The notes under the pieces are model-generated. The model saw nothing but the letters and a program-made list of their open reading frames with translations, did not search any database and was not told the origin of the DNA. This document shows, piece after piece, positions 1 to 8,073 of a stretch of 58,007 bases of DNA. Positions within the stretch are counted from its first letter, which is position 1. Each line of letters opens with the position of its first letter. Origin of the DNA: Bacillota bacterium (GTDB taxonomy: Bacteria > Bacillota > Sulfobacillia > Sulfobacillales > Sulfobacillaceae); contig JAKACZ010000030.1 in the NCBI GenBank assembly GCA_021820965.1, forward strand, positions 1 through 58,007. The letters are read 5' to 3'. Position numbers and translations under genes: made by a program.

Positions 1-38
1 CAGCGTTCGTCCTGAGCCAGGATCAAACTCTCCATGAC
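1..38 (-). rRNA. rrs: 16S rRNA, 5' end only
   Basis: The reverse strand reads AGAGTTTGATCCTGGCTCAG, the universal 16S 5' primer site, at about 31 down to 12, followed by GACGAACGCTG. Aligned to the E. coli numbering, where this motif starts at base 8, the mature 5' end falls near position 38. The rest of the gene lies beyond the left edge. Seen directly; certain as to identity. Confidence 0.97.
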
Positions 39-133
39 TCGTCTCTTGACGTCGATTCGTTCGTACTACCTTTGTGCATGTGGCATGATGATATAGTTTT
101 CAAGGACCGGCACTGTCTTGCGACAGCTCAATT

Positions 134-162
134 ATTGTATCACCCTGCGTAAACAAATTCAA
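134..162 (-). promoter_or_regulatory. rRNA operon promoter
   Basis: On the minus strand TTGAAT (157-162) is followed after exactly 17 bases by TACAAT (134-139), a near-consensus housekeeping-sigma promoter. Transcription would begin near 127, giving a 16S leader of about 90 bases. Confidence 0.8.
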
Positions 163-192
163 GACGCACGGACGGTCACGCAATTTAAAAAA

Positions 193-1338
193 TCACTGGA
201 GAAAGTCCCAAATCTTTGGGTCTTCAATGCCTAGACGCCAAAGCGCCACGCCTCTTAGCTCATATCCAGAGACCAAATCGATTTTATTCAGAAGGCTCGT
301 GGTGTTCTCAAACCATACCGAGTGCAGCTGTCCGCCCTGCATATAGACGAAGTGATTCCGATTGGCGGGTGCGCCGTATTGGCTAGCCAGCGACTGTGCC
401 TGACTGTATGTGAGCGCTGACGCCGGCCCGTTGCCGGACCAATCGTACCCATACCCCGGAATCCCTAAAATGACCTTCGATGGTCTGACTACGGAGATAG
501 TGTAATCCAACACCTGCTTCACCCAAGCCGGCGACGCAATGGGACCCGGTGCTCCGCCGGCAAAATGCTGGTCATAAGCCATGATCATTAAAAGATCCGC
601 CGACTTACCCAGCGCTCGGTAGTTATAAGCCCCGGTCCAACTGTTATTTGGCTGGTCGCGAGTCTCTGCCGGAATAGACAGCGTCACATAGTATCCGTGC
701 CGATGAAAGGTGTTGGCCAACTCTGTCACAAATGTGCTAAATTGCCGTCGCTCGCTGGCTGCGATACCTTCCCAGTCGAGATTGACCCCGTCATATCCGT
801 TAGACTCTACTAACGTCAGCATATTATTCACAGCCCGCTTTCGTGCCCGGGGAGAATTCAAAAGCGGCCCAAAAACTGGCTGACCCTTCATGTTTTGCAC
901 CAGGGCGAATGTCCATAGCTTATGCTGATCCGCCAACTTCAAGACGGCCGGGTCGGTTGAGCCGCTCAGGCTGCCACTGGCGCTAATCTGATACCAAAAC
1001 GGAATAATGCCGGTCAATACCGGGAGGTAGTGTTTCAGCATGGCCACCGGTGCCGGTGCATTACCCGGATCGTAAAAGTATCCTAAGACCATGCCCGGCG
1101 GGAGCCCATCAGCGGGCATTTGGGCATGAGTCACCCTACTGGCTAATGCCACTGCGTCGTGGGTCGCTCGACGTGGCACCCCGGTGTTTAAAAGAGCCCG
1201 GTCCATCCGCGAAATAGCGTGAGTGCGAATGCCCAAGGAAAGTGCGCCGGCCGTCAGCACTGCCGTCATCAGTCCGAACCCGAAAGGGCGGATAACTCGT
1301 CCCCTTACACCTCGCAACGTTATTGCGCCCACCTGCAT
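193..1338 (-). CDS. Glycoside hydrolase family 18 (spore-type muramidase/chitinase-like)
   Basis: A 381-residue protein with a basic N-terminus and one hydrophobic segment (about 19-36), so it is probably secreted or membrane-anchored. The GH18 active-site strand is at 181-191 (DGVNLDWEG), fitting DxxDxDxE with Glu190 as the catalytic acid. This group in spore formers cleaves peptidoglycan or N-acetylglucosaminyl polymers, and no LysM domain is present. A GGAGGG touches the first ATG, so the GTG two codons later is the better-spaced start. The gene ends 31 bases beyond the rRNA -35 element and reads in the same direction. Family assignment is firm; the substrate is not known. Confidence 0.85.
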   Translation of the reverse strand: MQVGAITLRGVRGRVIRPFGFGLMTAVLTAGALSLGIRTHAISRMDRALLNTGVPRRATHDAVALASRVTHAQMPADGLPPGMVLGYFYDPGNAPAPVAMLKHYLPVLTGIIPFWYQISASGSLSGSTDPAVLKLADQHKLWTFALVQNMKGQPVFGPLLNSPRARKRAVNNMLTLVESNGYDGVNLDWEGIAASERRQFSTFVTELANTFHRHGYYVTLSIPAETRDQPNNSWTGAYNYRALGKSADLLMIMAYDQHFAGGAPGPIASPAWVKQVLDYTISVVRPSKVILGIPGYGYDWSGNGPASALTYSQAQSLASQYGAPANRNHFVYMQGGQLHSVWFENTTSLLNKIDLVSGYELRGVALWRLGIEDPKIWDFLQ

Positions 1339-1383
1339 CCCTCCGCGGATCCAGGATATGACAGCGCACCCGGGGATAGACCT

Positions 1384-2736
1384 TTAAAGAGTCATAGAGG
1401 ATGATCGCCTCCGCTTCTCCTTTAAGCGCGGAACAACCGCGTACACGTAAAAAGCTGTCAGCGCCGTTAGGACGGCTAAGAATACCAGAGCCCAGGGAAA
1501 ACCGCTAGGGCCGGTCGGAGTTAGCAAGGCCTCAGCGCCCAATCCGAAAAACAAGAGGCCGATGAACACGGGCACGACTGGATAGCCAAACGTGTGAAAT
1601 GACCGCTCCCGGGCTGGTTCCCGCCGACGCAGTGAAATAATCAGGACCGTAGAGAGGGCGTACATCAAGGATTCCACTCCCGCCCCGGCATTAATCAAGA
1701 ACAGATATTGGCCGGTAACATACACCAGCACCGCTAGCAAAAACGAACAGGTGGCCAAGGTTACTAAGGCATTTTGTGGAACGAGACGGTTGTTCAGCCT
1801 GGCAAACCAAGGCGGCAGGGCACGCTCTCGTGCCAATGCGTAAACGAACCGGCTGGCGGACAACAGTCCGCCGTTAAATGTGGTGCCCGCGGTGGTGAGC
1901 GTAATGAAGACCATCCACCAAAAACCGAATGGGCCTAATGCCCGCAGTCCCAGCAAGAGTTGCGGGATAAAGCTATGGGCCAAAAGGCGGGCATGGGGAA
2001 AAGCCACCGTTAACGCCAGCGAAAAGAGCCCGAAGGCGACCGCAATCAGCCCCAAGGCAATGAACATGCCCTTAGGAATCGCTCGGAAGTCTTGAAATTC
2101 CTCGGCCAACGGTGTCACCCATTCAAATCCGACAAAAATGAAAATGCCCAGTGCGATTGCCTCAAACCAATTGTGTCCAAGGTTAAAGTACTGAAATTGA
2201 GACAGGTGCGGAGTGTGCAAAATCACGAGGGCGGAAAAGAGAATAAGGGTCCCTAGCAACACAAAGGCATTGCCGTCCTGCACCGCACCAGCCACCTTGA
2301 TGCCTCGGGAGTTGCTCCATGTCACCAAGGCCAGCAGCGCAAAAATCCAAAGCATCGCCGGCACAGACGGCACGGCACGCGAAAACGCATGTCCCAACAC
2401 GAATGCGTCCGCGGCGATAACGAACACCACTGTCATCATATAGACGAACGAACTTATCAGCGAAAATCGGTCCGTGACGCCGCGGCGGATCCAAACGCGG
2501 ATGGCCGCGGCAGACGGATACAGTGCGTTGAGTTCGGAAAAGTTGGCACCCGCAAACACAATTAACACACCGGCCACCAGGATGGCCAGCCAAGCCGACT
2601 GTCCACCGGCGTATTCCGCCACTTCCACCGCCGCCAGAAAATTAACGGCGGCCGAGGCCAGACCGGCACTTGTCGAGACCGCAGTTCTGAGGGGCAGAAC
2701 CCGGGAGAGACTCGTTTGCACGACTATTCGCCCCAA
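1384..2736 (-). CDS. APC-superfamily amino-acid permease
   Basis: A 450-residue very hydrophobic protein with about 12 membrane segments, of the usual length for the amino acid-polyamine-organocation superfamily. It has the family's glycine-rich first helix region and a conserved loop after helix 8 (GTTFNGGLLSASRFVYALAR) typical of these carriers. The C-terminus is basic and cytoplasmic. It overlaps the SCP2-like gene by 13 bases and is the last gene of a three-gene minus-strand operon. The transported amino acid cannot be told from sequence. Confidence 0.85.
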   Translation of the reverse strand: MGRIVVQTSLSRVLPLRTAVSTSAGLASAAVNFLAAVEVAEYAGGQSAWLAILVAGVLIVFAGANFSELNALYPSAAAIRVWIRRGVTDRFSLISSFVYMMTVVFVIAADAFVLGHAFSRAVPSVPAMLWIFALLALVTWSNSRGIKVAGAVQDGNAFVLLGTLILFSALVILHTPHLSQFQYFNLGHNWFEAIALGIFIFVGFEWVTPLAEEFQDFRAIPKGMFIALGLIAVAFGLFSLALTVAFPHARLLAHSFIPQLLLGLRALGPFGFWWMVFITLTTAGTTFNGGLLSASRFVYALARERALPPWFARLNNRLVPQNALVTLATCSFLLAVLVYVTGQYLFLINAGAGVESLMYALSTVLIISLRRREPARERSFHTFGYPVVPVFIGLLFFGLGAEALLTPTGPSGFPWALVFLAVLTALTAFYVYAVVPRLKEKRRRSSSMTL

Positions 2737-3065
2737 ATGAGTAGCGTCAATATATCAAGCCGCATGATGTCATCTTGCTGGCCACGCACGAGCAAATCCC
2801 CGGCGTTGTACGGCTCCGTGGGGGTTATTTGTCCAGAAAATACGCCCGTTAAAATATCCTCTGAGGCTTGAATTAACATATCCGGATTTTCGACTGGCCC
2901 CTCGCCGGCCGAGACCATGCCCTCGTCACTGATTAAGTAGTGAATTCGATGGGTGTCATGAGGTTCCAATTGCACCCGTCGCGACCAATCGCGGTTCATT
3001 TCCCTGAGCCGTGCATTGTTATTGCATTCATCCACAAATTGTGTAAGTGCTTGCAAGAGCGTCAT
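2724..3065 (-). CDS. SCP2 sterol-carrier-like domain protein
   Basis: A 113-residue single-domain protein resembling the SCP-2 lipid-binding fold: an N-terminal helix, then a beta-rich core, then the typical ASEDILTGVFSGQITPTEPYNAGDLLVRG stretch split here as residues 67-95, where family members carry D-x-L-x-x-G-x-x-P and a final G-D. It overlaps its upstream neighbour by 4 bases (ATGA-type coupling). SCP2 domains bind lipids or acyl-CoA; a role with the adjoining enzyme and permease is inference. Confidence 0.65.
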   Translation of the reverse strand: MTLLQALTQFVDECNNNARLREMNRDWSRRVQLEPHDTHRIHYLISDEGMVSAGEGPVENPDMLIQASEDILTGVFSGQITPTEPYNAGDLLVRGQQDDIMRLDILTLLIWGE

Positions 3066-3994
3066 GATCTAAACTCCTGTCGTGTATTGTTAAGCCGGAT
3101 GCGGCTTCCCGACAGCCCGGCTTGGTTAACCATCATCGACCAGTCCGGATGATCTTGAGTAAGCCCGGTGACCGCCGTCAATGCCGCCTCGATGACATTC
3201 GTGCCAAAGCTGCGCCCGTCAAGCACCGGGGTGGTCGTAACCAAAAGACCTACCCCCGCGGCTTCAAGCCCGTTCATGTCGGCACGCGTGGTAGTGTTGG
3301 TGATGATGACTTTTTGGGCCAGTCGATCCGGCATATAGCGCCGAATGTAATGAAAATCTCCCGCGATAATATCGGCCTCGTCAAAGTATGAAGCATAGCG
3401 GGAATCACTTTCCCGAATTTGCTCACCGCCCACCGGATAGAGCTTCTCAAACGGCATTCGCGTAAGTTCCGGCAACAGCTTTCGAGCTAGTTCCTCCAAC
3501 TCGTCGACGGTTCGAATCGGATAATTGATATGACTGGCAAAAATGAGGTCACCGGCCACCAATCGATATCCCAAACGGTCAAATGTTTCCGCCATCCCAA
3601 ACCGATCCATCGCCGACACCATCAACACGGACTGGCCCGAATTTATGATGCCCTGAGTGTGGAGCTGTTCCACGATGCTCCGCTCCAGCGTATTTTTGAC
3701 GCCGCTGCCATCCACTACGGGCGTGGCTCGCGCATGCGAGGCCAAACGCACGGCGTCTGGAATCTCGTAGCGTTGGTTTCGCACGACCAAAAAGCGGTCG
3801 ATGCCTCCGAGCCCAATCGCGTCAACCCGACCATCCAGTTCTTCGATCATCGCCGAGGCGGCGTCTAAACGGCCATCCGTGCCCCGCCGGGAAACGCGCA
3901 CCGTTTCGCCGAAGAGCGTTAACGAGGCGTCATGATCGCGAGTTCGGCTTCCCAAACTGACGCTCACGATTTCCTTCACCAGATTTGCCACCAC
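3062..3994 (-). CDS. Conserved protein, annotated in relatives as quinate 5-dehydrogenase-like
   Basis: 310 residues. The sequence has a Rossmann-like middle (GQSVLMVSAMDRFGMAE, about 120-137) and a C-terminal part with TNTTTRADMNGLEAAG. Related Firmicutes proteins are commonly labelled quinate 5-dehydrogenase, but I see no clear shikimate-dehydrogenase catalytic Lys-Asp pair, so enzyme function is uncertain. It is the first gene of an operon with the SCP2-like protein and the permease. A promoter and palindrome lie about 345 bases upstream, separated from it by a decayed iscB remnant. Confidence 0.6.
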   Translation of the reverse strand: MVANLVKEIVSVSLGSRTRDHDASLTLFGETVRVSRRGTDGRLDAASAMIEELDGRVDAIGLGGIDRFLVVRNQRYEIPDAVRLASHARATPVVDGSGVKNTLERSIVEQLHTQGIINSGQSVLMVSAMDRFGMAETFDRLGYRLVAGDLIFASHINYPIRTVDELEELARKLLPELTRMPFEKLYPVGGEQIRESDSRYASYFDEADIIAGDFHYIRRYMPDRLAQKVIITNTTTRADMNGLEAAGVGLLVTTTPVLDGRSFGTNVIEAALTAVTGLTQDHPDWSMMVNQAGLSGSRIRLNNTRQEFRS

Positions 3995-4069
3995 AGAAAC
4001 CCGACGTTCAGGCCGGCCAGCACGTGGCGACTTCCTCCTTTCGGACGCTCCTACACTTCGTCTCGTGGT

Positions 4070-4309
4070 CCACCCATCAGTTCACTGCAACATCGGGCAA
4101 GACCGATGAGAATACCCTAAGACGCGCGCGTACTGGCGGCCTCGATATCGAACGAGCCTAAGTCCCGGACGGCAACCAGTTGGCGCATATTCCCCCCTCG
4201 GAACATCAACGGCAACCAGAGCACCGGTTTGGAACCCCGGCATTTGCTTCGTGCGCGCCTTCGGCTTTCTGCGGGGAAACCCATTTTGTCGGTATTCTGC
4301 CTCTATCAA
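4070..4309 (-). pseudogene. Remnant of an IscB (HNH/RuvC OMEGA nuclease) C-terminus
   Basis: Translation from 4309 gives NGFPRRKP, then GFQTGALVAVDVPRGEY. This matches the IscB C-terminal module (NGFPR..., GFQTGDLVRA.VP.GKY). A second frame continues LVAVRDLGSFDIE (IscB: GRVAVRATGSFNI). A third gives GYSHRSCPMLQ-stop-TDGW, matching the IscB ending G-x-x-x-R-x-C-x-x-L-Q-R-A-D-G-W, with the Arg codon CGA changed to TGA. So about 80 codons survive with two frameshifts and one nonsense change. The RuvC and HNH catalytic parts are gone. IscB proteins are transposon-encoded RNA-guided nucleases ancestral to Cas9. Confidence 0.65.
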
Positions 4310-4338
4310 GTGCCTCGCCCTTTTTTACGTGCCCTTAT

Positions 4339-4366
4339 GTGCACAATATTGTACACAGCCATTATA
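4339..4366 (-). promoter_or_regulatory. Promoter -10 with adjoining palindromic operator
   Basis: The minus strand carries TATAAT (4361-4366). Four bases downstream is the 18-bp palindrome GTGTACAATATTGTGCAC (4339-4356), with one mismatch between arms. A weak -35 (CTGGCA) lies 18 bases upstream. A repressor bound here would block transcription toward the 3062-3994 operon. The regulator is unknown. Confidence 0.5.
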
Positions 4367-4436
4367 GGCAAGTGGAGAATGGGATGCCAGACGAGGCACT
4401 TGAAATATGGGTCGTGCGGGTGAAGAACCGCGTCAG

Positions 4437-5909
4437 TCAAGTCAGGGGGCGCATCGTGGGGAACAAGATGACGTCACGAATCGAGGAACTGTCTGTTAAT
4501 AGCATAATTAACCGATCAATGCCCATGCCAAATCCTCCGGTGGGAGGCATGCCGTGTTCCAGCGCCACCAGAAAGTCTTCGTCCAGCGGCGGTATTTCAT
4601 CATTCCCCTGAGCACGCGCCAGCTGCTGGGCAACAAAGCGTTCGCGTTGATCCAGCGGGTCGTTCAACTCGGAAAAGGCATTGACCAATTCCCGGCCAGC
4701 GACAAAAAGTTCGAATCTTTCGGTGAGAAAGGGATTCTCCGGATCGCGTTTGGCCAGCGGAGAAATGTCCGCTGGGTGGTGCCAGAGAAATGTCGGTTGA
4801 ATCAGGTCGGGCTCGACCACCGCTCCCACAATCTTGTCCATCGCTTGGGCACGATCTAAACCCCTATCTATCTGAATCCCAAGTTTTTGGGCCAGCGCAT
4901 GAGCATCCCCGCGGCTCTTCACTGTCTCCCAGCGAACGCCGGTTTTCTCAAACAGCCGCTCAACCAAATCGACCCGCCCATAAGGAGGTGCCCAGTCAAT
5001 GGCATGGTCTTGGTACGTCAAGTGGGTAGTACCGAACAAATGCTGGGTCAAACTACCCAGCATGGATTCGGTCAGTTCCATCATGCCCTGATAATCAGTG
5101 TAGGCTTGATAGAGCTCCAACATAGTAAATTCCGGGTTATGACGCGTGGAAATACCTTCGTTGCGAAACACCCGTCCAATTTCGTACACTCGGTCGATGC
5201 CCGACACAATAAGACGCTTGAGATGCAGTTCCAGGGCGATGCGTAAGTATAAGGGCAGCCCCAGCGCGTTATGGTAGGTTTGAAATGGGCGAGCTTCGCC
5301 CCCACCCGCGATTGTTTGAAGAACCGGCGTTTCAACCTCCATGAACCCGCGGTTGTGCAGAAACTCCCGGAGAAAAGCCAGCGTCTGAGCCCGGATTTCG
5401 AAGACCCGGCGCACCTCCGGATTGGCAATGAGGTCGAGATATCGTTGCCGGTACCGCAAATCGATGTTGCTAAGCCCGTGATGCTTTTCCGGAAGATCGC
5501 GCAGGCTCTTCGACAGTATCGTAATCACGTGGGCTTGTACCGTAACTTCCTGCCGGCGGGTTTTAAAGACGTCACCTTCGACACCAATGAAGTCCCCCAG
5601 GTCCATGTCATCCAGAAGCCTAAATTGAGCTTCGCCCAAAACATCTTCCCGCCAATGGGTTTGAATCCGGCCGAGCGTATCAAGTACGTCCACAAACGCG
5701 GCACGCCCGTGACGCCGAATAGCGATAATACGTCCCGCAATCGATAGCCTCTTGCCGTTAAATTTCTCGAAGCCCTCAACGATATCGCGGCTCAGCGCTG
5801 TCGCGTTGAACCGCGTAACCGAAAACGGGTCAATGCCTGCGTCACGCAGACGCCGCAGCTTGGTCAAGCGGACCTCACGCGGATTAAAATGCCCCTCTTG
5901 CTCTCCCAC
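4437..5909 (-). CDS. lysS: Lysyl-tRNA synthetase, class II
   Basis: 490 residues, the normal length. Cytoplasmic enzyme that charges tRNA-Lys. An N-terminal OB-fold anticodon-binding domain (about 50-150) precedes the class II catalytic core, with motif 2 at [18 protein letters not shown] and motif 3 at [11 protein letters not shown] near the C-terminus. The start is GTG, placed after GGAGGTACTG. It is the last gene of the dusB-HTH-greA-lysS cluster, 23 bases after greA. Confidence 0.97.
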   Translation of the reverse strand: MGEQEGHFNPREVRLTKLRRLRDAGIDPFSVTRFNATALSRDIVEGFEKFNGKRLSIAGRIIAIRRHGRAAFVDVLDTLGRIQTHWREDVLGEAQFRLLDDMDLGDFIGVEGDVFKTRRQEVTVQAHVITILSKSLRDLPEKHHGLSNIDLRYRQRYLDLIANPEVRRVFEIRAQTLAFLREFLHNRGFMEVETPVLQTIAGGGEARPFQTYHNALGLPLYLRIALELHLKRLIVSGIDRVYEIGRVFRNEGISTRHNPEFTMLELYQAYTDYQGMMELTESMLGSLTQHLFGTTHLTYQDHAIDWAPPYGRVDLVERLFEKTGVRWETVKSRGDAHALAQKLGIQIDRGLDRAQAMDKIVGAVVEPDLIQPTFLWHHPADISPLAKRDPENPFLTERFELFVAGRELVNAFSELNDPLDQRERFVAQQLARAQGNDEIPPLDEDFLVALEHGMPPTGGFGMGIDRLIMLLTDSSSIRDVILFPTMRPLT

Positions 5910-5932
5910 CAGTACCTCCGATACAAGTCAGT

Positions 5933-6406
5933 TTACGAGATTTTGATAACTTCCAGGCGAATCTTGCCCACGGGCGCGCTAACTTCCACCTGTTCGCCGA
6001 CCTTGGCGCCCATCAGTGCCTTGCCAACCGGTGACTCCGTAGAGATGCGGTTTTTCATGGGATCGGCCTCGGTGGCTCCGACAATGACATAGTCCTCTTC
6101 CACACTCTCTGCCAAATCCTTGACCGTAACACGAGAACCGATGTGGACCACGTTAGGATCTTCGTTTCCGGCATCGACTACGCGGGCCTGCCGTAGCATT
6201 TGTTCCAGGGTTTGAATGCGCCCTTCTATGAAGGCTTGTTCATTTTTGGCGTCCTCGTATTCGGAGTTCTCAGAGATGTCGCCGAACTCTCGCGCAGTCT
6301 TGATGCGCTCCGCCACTTCGCGGCGCTTGACCGTCGTCAGGTGTTCCAGTTCGGCTTCCAGCTTCTTTAGACCTTCGGGCGACACCAGCAATTCCTTGTC
6401 TGCCAT
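5933..6406 (-). CDS. greA: Transcription elongation factor GreA
   Basis: 157 residues beginning MADKELLVSPEG. The N-terminal coiled coil (about 10-75) contains the acidic tip motif GDISENSEYEDAKNEQAF that reaches the RNA polymerase active site and induces cleavage of backtracked RNA. The C-terminal FKBP-like domain ends with SPVGKALMGAKVGEQVEV. The frame is open 22 codons further upstream, but AGAGAGGG stands 7 bases before this ATG and the family starts here. Confidence 0.97.
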   Translation of the reverse strand: MADKELLVSPEGLKKLEAELEHLTTVKRREVAERIKTAREFGDISENSEYEDAKNEQAFIEGRIQTLEQMLRQARVVDAGNEDPNVVHIGSRVTVKDLAESVEEDYVIVGATEADPMKNRISTESPVGKALMGAKVGEQVEVSAPVGKIRLEVIKIS

Positions 6407-6477
6407 AGGTATCCCTCTCTCTACATTTGCCGTCTTTTTCAACACGGTGTACGTCAACCCAGCCACCGCCATGACAC

Positions 6478-7050
6478 CTAAATAGGAGTCGTGTGCGACG
6501 GTGGTCCGGAACCTCCGGAGCCGCGAGATTGCACTTCCTTAATGATGGATTCTAACACGTTGACGTCAACTGTGATATCCCGGTTGAGCGGGGTCTCACC
6601 CAAAATCATCGGGACCACCGCGTCGACGTCTAATAGCGCCGTCAAAAGCCGTATCCGGGTGTTGGATGCCATAAGGATGACCGTATCGTGTGATCGAACT
6701 TGCCGAGCCAGCTCAAATATCTCGTTAACCAGTTCCACGCCGGTTCTCGATTCGGCAAATTCGCGACGCTCACCGTCGGTCATCAGCCACACAAAGTCAA
6801 CCCCGAGACGGTCGGCCAGCTCGTACAGCTCCGCCTTATTGGCAACCGGGAAACCCACCAAGGCTACCGACCGACCGCGGCGTATCTCACCGAGTGTCTC
6901 TAACCGAGACACCAGCGTCCGATCAAGCCCGAATTGCATCGACACCTCGGCCTGGGTCAGGCCTTTGGACCGTGCCTCGAAAATCTCTGCGACCATATTA
7001 TGGATTTTCTCAAGACTAATCAACTTATCGCCGATCCGGATCAGGTCCAT
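6478..7050 (-). CDS. HTH transcriptional regulator of the dusB-greA cluster
   Basis: 190 residues from ATG 7050, overlapping the end of dusB by 10 bases and so translationally coupled. An N-terminal helix-turn-helix (about 28-52; GLTQAEVSMQFGLDRTLVSR) is followed by a Rossmann-like domain with VALVGFPVANK and TVILMASNTR. Proteins of this type sit between dusB and greA in several thermophilic Firmicutes. The target and ligand are not known to me. A run of Gly/Ser/Pro ends the protein. Confidence 0.75.
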   Translation of the reverse strand: MDLIRIGDKLISLEKIHNMVAEIFEARSKGLTQAEVSMQFGLDRTLVSRLETLGEIRRGRSVALVGFPVANKAELYELADRLGVDFVWLMTDGERREFAESRTGVELVNEIFELARQVRSHDTVILMASNTRIRLLTALLDVDAVVPMILGETPLNRDITVDVNVLESIIKEVQSRGSGGSGPPSHTTPI

Positions 7051-8027
7051 GTCAATTCCTCGTTCCGCGCATGATCCAGCCATTCATGCACAAGACTTTC
7101 CGCTTCAGCCTTCAGTTTCAGCGTCTGGGTGCGCTTGCGAAATTCAGCCGACCCAGGCGTGCCCTTAAGATACCAGGCCAACTGCTTGCGCATCTCTGGG
7201 ATGGCGGCCGCTTCCCCTTTGATCTCGACCATACGCTCTAAATGCCACAGCGCCATGCGCGCACGCTCGTATGCGTCGGGCGGAGGAAGGTGCTCACCGG
7301 TCATCAGGTAATGTGCAATACGGCGAAAGATCCAGGGATCACCAAACGACGCGCGTCCCACCATGACAGCATCCGCTCCGGTGGTCTCCAACATCCTGAT
7401 GGCGTCTTCCGGCGTCTCGACGTCTCCGTTACCGATCAACGGAATGGTGATGCGTTCCCGAACCTGGCGGATAAAATCCCAATTAGCGGGTCGAACGTAT
7501 TGGTCAGAGCGCGTGCGGGCATGAAGCGTGATGGCCTGGGCTCCAGCCTTTTCGAACAGCTGTGCCAGCCGAGGTGCGGTGATTGAATCGTGGTCCCAAC
7601 CTGCCCGCATTTTTACGGTGACGGGAATTTTCACTGCCTGCACCACCGCCTCCACCACCGCGACGGCCGAGTCCTCGTCCTTCAAAAGTGCGGAACCGTC
7701 ACCGTTATTCACAATTTTTTTGACCGGACATCCCATGTTGATATCGACCAGATCTGCGCCGTGGCGCTCAGCTTGCTGCGCGGCCTGGGCCATTAAATCC
7801 GGATCGCTGCCGGCAATTTGAATGCCCACCGGAGCTTCGCCAGGATCAAGCTCCATGAGCCAATAACTTTTGGCACTTTTATGAGCCAACGCCGTGGCGT
7901 TGACCATTTCGGTGGTGCAGAGCGAAGCCCCTTGGCTGCGTGAAATCGCCCGAAAAGCGCGGTTGGAGACCCCGGCCATCGGCGCCAGCAAAATCGGCGG
8001 ATCAATCACAATCTCGCCAATTTTCAT
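7041..8027 (-). CDS. dusB: tRNA-dihydrouridine synthase B
   Basis: 328 residues, full length. This FMN-dependent TIM-barrel enzyme reduces uridines in the tRNA D-loop. It shows the family start (ILLAPMAGVSNRAFR), the active-site loop DINMGCPVKKIV with the catalytic Cys, the KMRAGWD strand, HARTR, and the FMN phosphate-binding IGNGDVETPEDA and ADAVMVGRASFGDPWIF. Head gene of a four-gene minus-strand cluster ending in lysS. Confidence 0.96.
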   Translation of the reverse strand: MKIGEIVIDPPILLAPMAGVSNRAFRAISRSQGASLCTTEMVNATALAHKSAKSYWLMELDPGEAPVGIQIAGSDPDLMAQAAQQAERHGADLVDINMGCPVKKIVNNGDGSALLKDEDSAVAVVEAVVQAVKIPVTVKMRAGWDHDSITAPRLAQLFEKAGAQAITLHARTRSDQYVRPANWDFIRQVRERITIPLIGNGDVETPEDAIRMLETTGADAVMVGRASFGDPWIFRRIAHYLMTGEHLPPPDAYERARMALWHLERMVEIKGEAAAIPEMRKQLAWYLKGTPGSAEFRKRTQTLKLKAEAESLVHEWLDHARNEELTWT

Positions 8028-8060
8028 CGCCCGCCGCCTCCCCTCAAAATTTGCCTAGAC

Positions 8061-8069
8061 ATTGTACCA
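8061..8069 (-). promoter_or_regulatory. Extended -10 promoter of the dusB cluster
   Basis: TGGTACAAT on the minus strand is an extended -10 (TGnTACAAT) about 34 bases upstream of dusB. The flank holds the short palindrome CACATTATGTG. No good -35 is visible, as expected for this class. Confidence 0.45.
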
Positions 8070-8073
8070 CACA

